A stretch of DNA of 8,302 bases from Bacillota bacterium (GTDB taxonomy: Bacteria > Bacillota > UBA5301 > JASBVW01): positions 1 through 8,302 of the forward strand of contig JASBVW010000050.1 of assembly GCA_029961005.1 (NCBI GenBank). Direction: 5' to 3'. Position 1 is the stretch's first letter. Every line of letters begins with the position of its first letter. The translations under genes were made by a program, and so were the position numbers. Positions 1-6,237 of this stretch are shown here, one piece after another. The notes beneath the pieces are model-generated. The model did not search any database. It saw nothing but the letters and a program-made list of their open reading frames with translations, and was not told the origin of the DNA.

Positions 1-205
1 CGGCGTCCGGTTCGCCCACGCCCGCGGCCTGCGGGTGGCACTGCGCGAGGCCCGGTTCCTGCTGGACGTGATGTCGGTGGACGGCCGCAAGCTGGACGCG
101 CTGGCCGAGGAGGAGCATCCGCCGTACCGGTTGGTCGCCTGGGTCGACGCCGCGCCCGACGATCTGCTGCCGTCCTACGCGGCGGCCAAGCGGGCGATCC
201 ACGAC
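1..205 (+). other. Fragment resembling the middle of an actinobacterial tandem-GNAT acetyltransferase
   Basis: The frame from base 2 reads GVRFAHARGLRVALREARF and then YRLVAWVDAAPDDLLPSYA before running into AKRAIHD. This matches, from memory of the family, the linker region of two-domain GNAT proteins of Actinobacteria. There the end of the first acetyltransferase domain (GxxFAxxxGFRxAL.E.RS.LDL) is followed by a GYRLVxW...PDELLxxYAxxxxAxxDAP segment that opens the second. Nearly every third codon position is G or C, more extreme than the rest of the window. The similarity stops at the shared IHD, about 197-211, where the amidase begins. No complete domain is present. The family assignment is recall, not a search result. 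Confidence 0.6.
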
Positions 206-742
206 GGCTCCGGCCTTCTGGAGAAGGAGATCAACCTGGCCGTCGCCCGCCACCTTCACCGCTACCTGGCCCAGCGGGGGGCAAAGGTGTACCTGACCAG
301 AAACAAGGATACAGACCTGAGCCACCTAGAAACCGTCCCCCGCACCCGGCAAGGGCGGGACCTGCTGGCCCGGGCCCGCCTGGCCCACCGCTACGGGGCC
401 GAAGCCTTCATCAGCCTCCACGTCAACTTCTCCCGCAACCGCCAGGAGCGGGGTGGAATTGCCTTTTACCAGCGCGACTCGGCCAAGAGCCGCCTGCTGG
501 CCGCCCTGATCCAGGAGGAACTGAAGCGGGTCCAGCCGGAGAACAGGCAAACCATCCTCTGGGGAAACTTCTTTCTCCTGCGCCACGCCCCTGAGCCGGC
601 GGTCCTGGTGGAGATGGGTTTCCTCTCCCACCCGGTGGAGCGGAGGCTCCTCCGTGAACCGGAGTACTGGCGCCTCCTGGCCGAAGCCATCGGGCGCGGG
701 GTGGAGCGCTACTTCCTGGGCCGAGAGGGGAACCCCCCGTGA
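2..742 (+). CDS. N-acetylmuramoyl-L-alanine amidase (Amidase_3), N-terminus replaced by a foreign segment; open at the left edge
   Basis: From about codon 212 onward this is a zinc-dependent Amidase_3 domain, which cleaves the amide bond between N-acetylmuramic acid and L-alanine in peptidoglycan. Visible motifs are LLEKEINL (zinc-ligand Glu at 221-223), the LTRNKD strand, SLHVN (zinc-ligand His) and VEMGFLSHP near the C-terminus (catalytic Glu). The usual N-terminal DPGHGG strand with the first zinc His is missing. Its place is taken by about 65 residues of unrelated GNAT-like sequence (see the 1-205 entry). The frame is open from base 2, so no true start is visible; GTG at 35 is the first possible one. 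As written, the protein lacks one zinc ligand and would probably be inactive. The stop is TGA 740-742, and the ModE-like gene follows after 121 bases. The amidase identity is secure; whether this fused form exists in nature is doubtful. Confidence 0.8.
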   Translation, partial: GVRFAHARGLRVALREARFLLDVMSVDGRKLDALAEEEHPPYRLVAWVDAAPDDLLPSYAAAKRAIHDGSGLLEKEINLAVARHLHRYLAQRGAKVYLTRNKDTDLSHLETVPRTRQGRDLLARARLAHRYGAEAFISLHVNFSRNRQERGGIAFYQRDSAKSRLLAALIQEELKRVQPENRQTILWGNFFLLRHAPEPAVLVEMGFLSHPVERRLLREPEYWRLLAEAIGRGVERYFLGREGNPP

Positions 743-798
743 AGAGCTTTGCCTCCCTTTGCCGCGCCGGCAGGGAAAAGGGGTAGTCCAGGAGAATT

Positions 799-826
799 CT
801 CGTTATGTCTGGTTAGGCATAACTAG
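799..826. promoter_or_regulatory. ModE-type operator upstream of the ModE-like gene
   Basis: An inverted repeat has arms CTCGTTATGTC (799-809) and GGCATAACTAG (816-826), which match at 9 of 11 positions around a 6-base centre. The core GTTATG...CATAAC spans 22 bases (802-823), the same span as the GTTAT...ATAAC core of the Escherichia coli modA ModE site as I recall it. It lies 37 bases upstream of the ModE-like start codon, a position suited to autoregulation. I could not place a convincing -35/-10 pair around it. Confidence 0.7.
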
Positions 827-863
827 CAAAAAACGGAAACAGGAGAAGAAAGAAGGATCGCCG

Positions 864-1208
864 ATGCGCGTCAAGTCCAAAATTTGGTTGGAGACGGAGG
901 ATCAGAAGATTATCTTCAGCGACGGCCGGCGCGACCTTTTGCGCGCCATCGAGGAACTGGGGTCCATCCACCGGGCGGCGCAGCAGATGGGGATGTCCTA
1001 CCGAGCAGCCTGGGGCAAGATCAAGGCCAGCGAGGAGCGCCTCGGCTTCCACCTGGTGGCCACCTCTGCCGGGGGGCCGCGCGGAGGTGGAGCCGTTTTA
1101 ACCGAAGAGGGTCGGTCCTTCCTCGATAAATACGAAAAATTCAAGGCCGAGGCCAACACTGCAGTGGACGCCCTCTTCCGCAGCCATTTTCCCGACGGCC
1201 GACCCTGA
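864..1208 (+). CDS. ModE-like molybdate/tungstate-responsive regulator, DNA-binding domain only
   Basis: This 114-residue protein is a winged helix-turn-helix of the ModE N-terminal/LysR-like family. The recognition region is DLLRAIEELGSIHRAAQQMG (about residues 22-41), followed by MSYRAAWGKIKASEERLGF and a wing with GGPRGGGAVLTEEGRSFL. Classical ModE is about 260 residues and carries two TOBE/Mop domains that bind molybdate; these are absent here, so the oxyanion would have to be sensed some other way or by a partner. The start is ATG 864, with a GAAGGA ribosome binding site at 852-857. The frame is open further upstream but has no better start. It sits behind a ModE-type operator and 265 bases before the tupA start, so control of itself and the tup genes is the natural inference. 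Family assignment is strong; the effector is inferred. Confidence 0.82.
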   Translation: MRVKSKIWLETEDQKIIFSDGRRDLLRAIEELGSIHRAAQQMGMSYRAAWGKIKASEERLGFHLVATSAGGPRGGGAVLTEEGRSFLDKYEKFKAEANTAVDALFRSHFPDGRP

Positions 1209-1234
1209 AACGGACGCGCTGCGCGCAAGGAGGA

Positions 1235-1264
1235 TTTCCCTCTTCCGGCGCGAAAGGGTATAAA
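1235..1264 (+). promoter_or_regulatory. Possible promoter of the riboswitch-tupABC transcript
   Basis: A TATAAA hexamer at 1259-1264 has a weak -35-like TTTCCC at 1235-1240, with an 18-base spacer. The predicted start, about 1271, lies roughly ten bases before the riboswitch P1 stem, which is where a leader start is expected. The -35 match is poor, so the transcript could instead begin at the ModE-like gene and read through. Confidence 0.3.
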
Positions 1265-1280
1265 GACAACTTTTTTACAT

Positions 1281-1378
1281 CCTCTCCGAGTCCACCGGCC
1301 TGTGGCCGAGGGCTATGGCGGTCGGACCGGTAGGGTGTACCTGGAAACGGGTATGCCTCCCAGTGCGGAAAGGAGAGC
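1281..1378 (+). ncRNA. Molybdenum/tungsten cofactor (Moco/Tuco) riboswitch aptamer
   Basis: The sequence carries hallmarks of the Moco RNA family: CTCTCCGAG at the 5' side (1282-1290), GTATGCCTCCC (1351-1361) and CGGAAAGGAGAG at the 3' side (1366-1377). P1 forms by perfect pairing of CTCTCC 1282-1287 with GGAGAG 1372-1377. A hairpin with a GAAA tetraloop lies at 1337-1354 (loop 1344-1347). An arm can form between CCGGCC 1295-1300 and GGTCGG 1320-1325. Moco RNAs sense molybdenum cofactor; variants lacking the P3 stem have been proposed to sense the tungsten form. I cannot decide the P3 status by eye, but the gene downstream is a tungstate transporter, which favours the tungsten cofactor. The family call is from recalled consensus. 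Confidence 0.85.
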
Positions 1379-1387
1379 GGCAGTAGT

Positions 1388-1410
1388 GGTTGCCTTGTGC
1401 CTTGGCAGCC
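1388..1410 (+). promoter_or_regulatory. Candidate antiterminator hairpin of the riboswitch expression platform
   Basis: GGTTGCC (1388-1394) pairs with GGCAGCC (1404-1410) over 7 base pairs with one G-U and a 9-base loop. Its 3' arm overlaps the 5' arm of the terminator at 1406-1410, so the two hairpins exclude each other. How ligand binding in the aptamer chooses between them is not visible from the sequence. Confidence 0.5.
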
Positions 1411-1444
1411 GGGTTGCGTCTTTCCGCGCCCGGCTGATTTTTAT
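1406..1444 (+). terminator. Riboswitch-controlled intrinsic terminator before tupA
   Basis: CAGCCGGG (1406-1413) pairs perfectly with CCCGGCTG (1429-1436). The stem is extended by GCG 1416-1418 with CGC 1425-1427, and is followed at once by ATTTTTAT (1437-1444). It ends 29 bases before the tupA start, so premature termination would shut off the whole tup operon. This is the expected output of an off-switch that responds to the cofactor. Confidence 0.8.
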
Positions 1445-1473
1445 GCTAGAAGCTAAGAAAGGAGAGGAAAACC

Positions 1474-2334
1474 ATGCGGCAAAGACGTTTGCGTGCGTCG
1501 ATCCTGGTCGTTCTGTTGACCCTCTTTCTGGGGATGGGTTTCGCCGCAGAGCGGGCCGCGGTCAAGGTAACCGACGTCATCCTGGCCACCACCACCAGTA
1601 CGGTGGATACCGGGCTTCTCGACGTCCTGCTGCCCATCTTTGAGGCCCAGACCGGGTATAAGGTGAAACCCATCGGGGTGGGTTCGGGACAAGCCCTGGC
1701 CATGGGGGAGAAGGGCGAGGCCGACGTCCTCCTGACCCACGCCCCGGCCGCGGAGAAACCCCTGGTGGAGAAAGGTCTGGTCACCAACTACCGGCTGGTG
1801 ATGCACAACGACTTCGTCCTCGTGGGGCCGGCGGAAGACCCGGCGGGCATCAGGGGGATGAAGTCTTCGGCCGCCGCCCTGCAGAAGATCGCCCAAGCAA
1901 AGGCCCTCTTCATCTCGCGGGGCGACGACTCCGGGACGCACAAAAAAGAACAAGAGCTTTGGAAAAAGGCCGGCATCAAGCCCGGCGGGGCCTGGTACCA
2001 GGAGTCCGGCTCCGGGATGGGGCAGACCCTCCTCATCGCTTCTGAGAAGAAAGGGTATACCCTGACGGACCGGGGGACCTACCTGGCCCAAAAGAAGAAC
2101 ATCGCCCTGGAGATCCTGGTGGAGGGAGACCGGGACCTTTTGAATATCTATCACGTGATGCAGGTCAACCCGGCCAAGTTCTCCAAGGTGAACGCAGAGG
2201 GGGCGCAGGCCTTCGTGGAGTTCATGGTGGCGCCGGAGACCCAGAAGCTCATCGCCGACTACGGCCGGGACAAATACGGCTCTCCCCTCTTCTTCGCCGA
2301 TGCAGGCAAGAGCGAGGAGGAGTTGGGCAAGTAA
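1474..2334 (+). CDS. tupA: Tungstate ABC transporter, substrate-binding protein TupA
   Basis: TupA binds tungstate outside the membrane and delivers it to the TupBC importer. The protein has 286 residues, normal for the family. A signal peptide is visible: basic MRQRRLR, a hydrophobic stretch ASILVVLLTLFLGMGF, then small residues, with likely cleavage near residues 24-28. There is no lipobox cysteine. The mature part opens with the family motif TTTSTVDTGLL (residues 39-49), and SRGDDSGTHKKE lies at residues 148-159; both are typical oxyanion-contacting segments of TupA. The start is ATG 1474 with GGAGAGG at 1461-1467, a strong site. The gene follows the riboswitch terminator directly and precedes tupB by 30 bases. 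Tungstate is preferred over molybdate by the TTTS family pattern; metal selectivity is not proven by sequence. Confidence 0.92.
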   Translation: MRQRRLRASILVVLLTLFLGMGFAAERAAVKVTDVILATTTSTVDTGLLDVLLPIFEAQTGYKVKPIGVGSGQALAMGEKGEADVLLTHAPAAEKPLVEKGLVTNYRLVMHNDFVLVGPAEDPAGIRGMKSSAAALQKIAQAKALFISRGDDSGTHKKEQELWKKAGIKPGGAWYQESGSGMGQTLLIASEKKGYTLTDRGTYLAQKKNIALEILVEGDRDLLNIYHVMQVNPAKFSKVNAEGAQAFVEFMVAPETQKLIADYGRDKYGSPLFFADAGKSEEELGK

Positions 2335-2364
2335 GGCCTTTCCCGCGAGGGGAGTGAGGGGAAG

Positions 2365-3066
2365 ATGGGGGCTCTGGGAGAAGGACTGGTCGAGGCAATC
2401 AAGATGCTGGTCACCGGGGACCCGGAGGTGCTGGAGATCTCCCTCCGCACCCTCCAGGTCTCCGGCCTGGCCACGCTGATCAGCGTGGCCATCGGCATCC
2501 CGGTAGGGGTCTTCCTGGCCCTGAAGCGCTTTTGGGGGCGCGAGCTGGCAGTCAGCCTGGTCAACTTTGGCATGGGATTGCCGCCGGTGGTGGTAGGGCT
2601 GGTCACCTGGCTCTGCCTCACCCGCTACGGTCCCTTAGGCTTTCTGGGCCTTCTCTACACGCCGACGGCCATGATCATCGCTCAGGCCATCATCGCCTCG
2701 CCCATCGTGGCCGGGTTCACCGTGGCGGCCATCCAATCCCTGAACCCCAAGATGCACTACCAGATCCTGGCCCTGGGCGCCAACCGGGTGCAGTTCGTCT
2801 GGCTCTTGCTGCGGGAGGCCCGCCTGGGCCTCCTGGCAGCCATCATCGCCGGTTTCGGCGGCGTCATCTCGGAAGTCGGGGCCTCCATCATGGTGGGCGG
2901 CAACGTCAAGGGGTCGACCCGCGTCCTGACCACCGCCATCTCCCTGGAGATCTCGAAGGGGAGGTTCGAACTGGCCACAGCCCTGAGCATCATCCTTTTG
3001 GCCATCTCCTTCCTGATCACGGCCCTGCTCACCAAATTGCAGCAGCACAGGAGGCAGCCGCAGTGA
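2365..3066 (+). CDS. tupB: Tungstate ABC transporter, permease TupB
   Basis: This is the integral membrane subunit of the tungstate importer, 233 residues. It belongs to the binding-protein-dependent transport permease family (MetI-like fold). Several hydrophobic segments are evident: about residues 31-52, 66-85, 90-118, 155-180 and 203-224. The cytoplasmic EAA-like loop that docks on the ATPase is seen as LALGANRVQFVWLLLREA from residue 135. The start is ATG 2365, preceded by an AGGGGAAG ribosome binding site. The stop TGA 3064-3066 overlaps the GTG start of tupC, which indicates translational coupling. Confidence 0.9.
   Translation: MGALGEGLVEAIKMLVTGDPEVLEISLRTLQVSGLATLISVAIGIPVGVFLALKRFWGRELAVSLVNFGMGLPPVVVGLVTWLCLTRYGPLGFLGLLYTPTAMIIAQAIIASPIVAGFTVAAIQSLNPKMHYQILALGANRVQFVWLLLREARLGLLAAIIAGFGGVISEVGASIMVGGNVKGSTRVLTTAISLEISKGRFELATALSIILLAISFLITALLTKLQQHRRQPQ
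3049..3065 (+). promoter_or_regulatory. Ribosome binding site that fixes the GTG start of tupC
   Basis: A perfect AGGAGG at 3049-3054 lies inside the end of tupB, 8 bases before GTG 3063-3065. The GTGA overlap joins the tupC start to the tupB stop. No comparable site precedes any later in-frame start, so the long N-terminal tail of TupC appears to be translated. Confidence 0.75.
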
Positions 3067-3947
3067 CAGGGGAAGGAACCACGCAGGTAGAAATAAACCA
3101 GCTCAAAAAGGCGCAGGCCAGGCGGTCCGAGCAGCCGGATCTCGCGTCAGCGCCACTGGCGAAGGCTACGGCGGAGGTGCCGGCTGGCCCATTAGGCCCA
3201 ACCGGCGCCATAAGTGAGAAGGCCGGCGCCGCCCTCCGGGCTACGGACCTGGCGCTGGCCCGGGGCGGGCGGGAAATCTTCCGCATACCCAGCTTTACCC
3301 TGGAGCGGGGCGAGGTCCTGGCTCTGGTGGGGCCCAACGGGGCGGGGAAGACGAGCCTCCTCCTCACCCTGGCCCTGCTCCTCCGCCCGACCCGCGGGCA
3401 CCTGGAGGTGGACGGCACGCCGGTGACTCCTCGCAACACCCTGGCCTTGCGGCGGCGGATGGCGGTGGTTTTTCAGGAGCCTCTCCTAATGGATACCACC
3501 GTGCTGGGGAACGTCCTGACCGGCCTCCGGATCCGGGGGGTCCCGCGGCCGGCCGCCCGCCGCCGCGCGGAGGAGTGGCTGGAGCGGCTGGGGATCGCCC
3601 ACCTGCGGGACCGCTCCGCCCTGCACCTGTCGGGCGGGGAGGCCCAGCGGGTCAACCTGGCCCGGGCCTTTGCCCTGGAGCCGGAGATCTTGTTTTTGGA
3701 CGAGCCCTTTTCGGCGCTGGACTACCCCACCCGGATGGAGCTCCTGAGCGAGCTGGGCCGTCTTTTGCAGGAGACTCGGATCACCGCTCTCTTCGTCACC
3801 CACGACTATACGGAGATCCCGCACCTAGCCCGGCGGGTGGCCGTGCTCTTCCGCGGGCGCATCGCCCGGGTGGGGACGGTAGAGGAGATTCTAGGGCAGG
3901 CCGCCGCCCTCCCCCGGATCCCCGCCCCCTGGGTGGGGCTGGAATGA
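3063..3947 (+). CDS. tupC: Tungstate ABC transporter, ATP-binding protein TupC, with an extended N-terminus
   Basis: This is the ATPase that powers TupAB, 294 residues from GTG 3063. All ABC motifs are intact: Walker A GPNGAGKT (residues 90-97), Q-loop VFQEPLL, signature LSGGEAQR (189-196), Walker B ILFLDEP (209-215) and the switch His in VTHD (His247). The core starts near residue 61 (ALRATDLALARGG). Before it lies a tail of about 60 residues rich in Ala, Pro, Lys and Glu, which is not typical of single-domain TupC proteins of about 230-240 residues. The strong ribosome binding site supports its translation. The gene ends 25 bases before pabB on the same strand. The protein has no C-terminal TOBE domain, so it looks TupC-like rather than ModC-like. 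Confidence 0.88.
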   Translation: MTGEGTTQVEINQLKKAQARRSEQPDLASAPLAKATAEVPAGPLGPTGAISEKAGAALRATDLALARGGREIFRIPSFTLERGEVLALVGPNGAGKTSLLLTLALLLRPTRGHLEVDGTPVTPRNTLALRRRMAVVFQEPLLMDTTVLGNVLTGLRIRGVPRPAARRRAEEWLERLGIAHLRDRSALHLSGGEAQRVNLARAFALEPEILFLDEPFSALDYPTRMELLSELGRLLQETRITALFVTHDYTEIPHLARRVAVLFRGRIARVGTVEEILGQAAALPRIPAPWVGLE

Positions 3948-3972
3948 GAGACAGCGATGGAGGAATCTTGCT

Positions 3973-5349
3973 ATGAGCCTCTTGATCAAAGAGCTGGACC
4001 TGCCTCTGGAAGCCCTCGACATTTATGAATATTTCGCCGACCAGCCCCACAGCTTCTGGTTGGACAGCGGAATGGACGCCCAGAGACTGGGGCGGTTTTC
4101 CTTCATAGGGGCCAATCCCTTCTTGATCATGAGAAGCAAGGGCCACCGCATTGAGATTCTTAAGGCAGGAAAACGAGAAAGACTGGAGGGGAACCCTTTT
4201 GAAGTTCTGAAAAGGTTATTAAACCAATACGCGCTGAAGCGTCCAGTGGAAGGGCCTCCCTTTATATCTGGAGCGGTAGGCTTCTTCAGCTACGATCTGT
4301 GTCATTTTATAGAAGAGCTTCCGTCCCGCAGCCTGGATGACCTGAACATCTACGATTGCTATTTCGGTTTTTATGATACAGTCATCGCCTTGGATCATCT
4401 GCACAAAGCCATCTATCTCTCTAGTTGTGGGGAGTCACCGGCAAAAAAGATAGGAGAAATGCAGGAGCTCTTGCAAGGAATTCGCCCCGCCAAGGCACAC
4501 TCGCCCGCCCCCGTTAGAATCCATAGCCGTCCCATCCGCTGCAACTTCGACCGGGAGGGTTATCTCAAAGCCGTCAAGAAGGCCATCGACTACATCTTTG
4601 CGGGAGACATCTTCCAGGTCAACCTTTCCCAGCGGTTTGCAGCGGAGATAAATACCTCTCCCTTTCAGCTCTACAAGAAATTGCGCACCATCAACCCGGC
4701 CCCTTTTGCTGCTTTTCTCAACTTCGAGCAAGTAGCAGTGGCTTGTTCTTCTCCGGAGAGGTTCCTGAAAAGATCCGGCAATCTAGTGGAAACCAGACCT
4801 ATCAAAGGCACCCGGCCCAGGGGGAAAACTCCTGACGAAGACCAGCGCCTGGCTCAAGAACTCCTTACCAGCCCCAAGGACCGGGCAGAAAACATCATGA
4901 TCGTGGACCTGGAAAGAAACGACCTGGGACGGGTCTGCCAATATGGTTCCGTACATGTCCCTGAGTTGTTGACCTTGGAAAGGCATCCCACCGTCTTTCA
5001 TCTGGTCTCAACCATCCAGGGAACAGTATCTCCCGATAAAGATAATATAGACATAGTAAAGGCCTGCTTCCCGGGAGGATCCATCACCGGTGCACCGAAA
5101 ATAAGGGCAATGGAGATCATTGATGAACTGGAACCTACCAAGAGGAGTATTTATACCGGGGCCATCGGCTATCTGGACTTGGGCGGCCAAATGGACCTGA
5201 ACATAGCTATCAGAACCTTTATTATCAAAGAGAAAAAAGCCTACTTCCAGGTGGGTGGAGGGATCGTAGCTGATTCCGATCCGGAAGCAGAATATCAAGA
5301 GACTTTAGATAAGGCCCGGGCCCTTATAGAAGCAGTATCACAAGGTTAA
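3973..5349 (+). CDS. pabB: Aminodeoxychorismate synthase component I (PabB)
   Basis: PabB converts chorismate and ammonia, the latter supplied by a PabA glutaminase, to 4-amino-4-deoxychorismate in folate synthesis. The protein has 458 residues. It has an N-terminal anthranilate-synthase-I-like region (FWLDSG, GRFSFIGANPF, GAVGFFSYD) and a C-terminal chorismate-binding domain. The motif PIKGTRPRG places Lys278 where anthranilate synthase has alanine (PIAGT); this lysine is the recognised PabB nucleophile, so I call PabB rather than TrpE. Other chorismate-binding motifs are DLERNDLGRVC and PGGSITGAPK (367-376). The start is ATG 3973 with GGAGGA at 3959-3964. No pabA is in the window, so the glutaminase must be encoded elsewhere. 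GC is near 50 %, clearly below tup. pabC follows after 8 bases. Confidence 0.9.
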   Translation: MSLLIKELDLPLEALDIYEYFADQPHSFWLDSGMDAQRLGRFSFIGANPFLIMRSKGHRIEILKAGKRERLEGNPFEVLKRLLNQYALKRPVEGPPFISGAVGFFSYDLCHFIEELPSRSLDDLNIYDCYFGFYDTVIALDHLHKAIYLSSCGESPAKKIGEMQELLQGIRPAKAHSPAPVRIHSRPIRCNFDREGYLKAVKKAIDYIFAGDIFQVNLSQRFAAEINTSPFQLYKKLRTINPAPFAAFLNFEQVAVACSSPERFLKRSGNLVETRPIKGTRPRGKTPDEDQRLAQELLTSPKDRAENIMIVDLERNDLGRVCQYGSVHVPELLTLERHPTVFHLVSTIQGTVSPDKDNIDIVKACFPGGSITGAPKIRAMEIIDELEPTKRSIYTGAIGYLDLGGQMDLNIAIRTFIIKEKKAYFQVGGGIVADSDPEAEYQETLDKARALIEAVSQG

Positions 5350-5357
5350 GCGCAAAA

Positions 5358-6224
5358 ATGCAGCCCAGGATTTTTCTCAACGGCAACTTCATAGAAAAGG
5401 AAAGGGCGACCGTCTCCGCCCTCGATGCCGGTTTCCTCTACGGCTTCGGAGTCTTCGAAACTTTGCGCAGCTACCAGGGTAGGCCTTTTCTTTTGGACAG
5501 GCACCTGCAGCGCCTCTTTTCCTCAGCCCGGACCCTTGGTCTGAGGAGTGCCTTTTCAGAAGCAGAAATTACACAAGCCACCCTTCGGCTTTTGGAGATA
5601 AACGGCCTCTCCGACGCCTACATTAAGATAGTCCTCTCCAAAAAGGGAGAAACCTCACCAGGCACTCATTTCAAGGAGCCTTCCGACTCCAACCTTCTCA
5701 TCATAGCCAGGGAACTGCACGCCTATTCTCCGGAGCTCTACGCCCGGGGGATGAAGGCAGTGGTGGTGGATATCCGTCAGAATGAAGGCAGTCCCCTCCC
5801 TCACCTTAAATCCCTGAACTTCCTGAATAATCTCCTGGCTCGGGAGGAAGCCCGTCAGAAGGGGGCTGACGAAGGAATTCTGCTCAATAACCACGGTCTG
5901 GTGGTTGAAGGCGCTATGAGCAATCTCTTTCTGGTTAAAGGAGGAATCATCCTTACCCCTTCTCCCGAAACCGGCCTTCTGCCAGGCGTTACGCGAGCCG
6001 TAGTCATGGAGTTAGCCCGAGGTATCGGCCATCCGGTGCAAGAACGAAAAATCTCTTTATCGGAGTTACTGGAAGCCGAGGAGTGCTTTCTGACTAACTC
6101 ACTTATGGAGATCATGCCAGTATCCTCCATAGGTGAAATAAAGATAGGGAGGGAAGTCCCTGGCCCTCTGACCAGAATATTGAGGGAGGAGTATCAGAAA
6201 TTAGTAAAAAAGGAAACATATTGA
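5358..6224 (+). CDS. pabC: Aminodeoxychorismate lyase (PabC), PLP fold type IV
   Basis: PabC removes pyruvate from 4-amino-4-deoxychorismate to give p-aminobenzoate for folate. This 288-residue protein belongs to the branched-chain aminotransferase/D-amino-acid aminotransferase class IV. Visible motifs are FLNGNFIEKERATVSALDAGFLYGFGVFET at the N-terminus (residues 5-34), the PLP lysine Lys151 in HLKSLNFLNNLLA, Glu184 in VVEGAMSNLF, and LLPGVTR. The LKSLN lysine context resembles GLKHLN of PabC as I recall it. The start is ATG 5358, 8 bases after the pabB stop; its ribosome binding site is weak (AAGG in the end of pabB), so coupling is likely. Pairing with pabB favours PabC over a branched-chain or D-alanine aminotransferase, which the fold alone would also allow. 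Confidence 0.85.
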   Translation: MQPRIFLNGNFIEKERATVSALDAGFLYGFGVFETLRSYQGRPFLLDRHLQRLFSSARTLGLRSAFSEAEITQATLRLLEINGLSDAYIKIVLSKKGETSPGTHFKEPSDSNLLIIARELHAYSPELYARGMKAVVVDIRQNEGSPLPHLKSLNFLNNLLAREEARQKGADEGILLNNHGLVVEGAMSNLFLVKGGIILTPSPETGLLPGVTRAVVMELARGIGHPVQERKISLSELLEAEECFLTNSLMEIMPVSSIGEIKIGREVPGPLTRILREEYQKLVKKETY

Positions 6225-6237
6225 CAAGATGAGGGAC

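Noticed and set aside
755..775. GC-rich hairpin after the amidase stop (TGCCG-CGC-CGGCA with a CCC/GGG extension)
   Set aside because: It has no T-run after it and a two-base bulge, so I do not call it an intrinsic terminator.
654..863. A 70-residue upstream extension of the ModE-like reading frame, overlapping the amidase end
   Set aside because: The extension crosses the operator, has no family similarity, and ATG 864 has a good ribosome binding site where the family normally begins.
1302..1643. An open frame of 113 codons across the leader of tupA
   Set aside because: It covers the riboswitch and terminator and runs into tupA in another frame; the RNA structure explains the sequence better.
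2532..3062. Long upstream extension of the tupC frame through tupB
   Set aside because: It is the +1 shadow of tupB, rich in Gly, His, Pro and Arg, as GC-rich shadows are. AGGAGG plus GTG 3063 marks the real start.
3973..5349. Anthranilate synthase component I (TrpE) as the identity of the chorismate enzyme
   Set aside because: The active-site motif is PIKGT with lysine rather than PIAGT, and the next gene is a PabC-type lyase; no trp genes are present.
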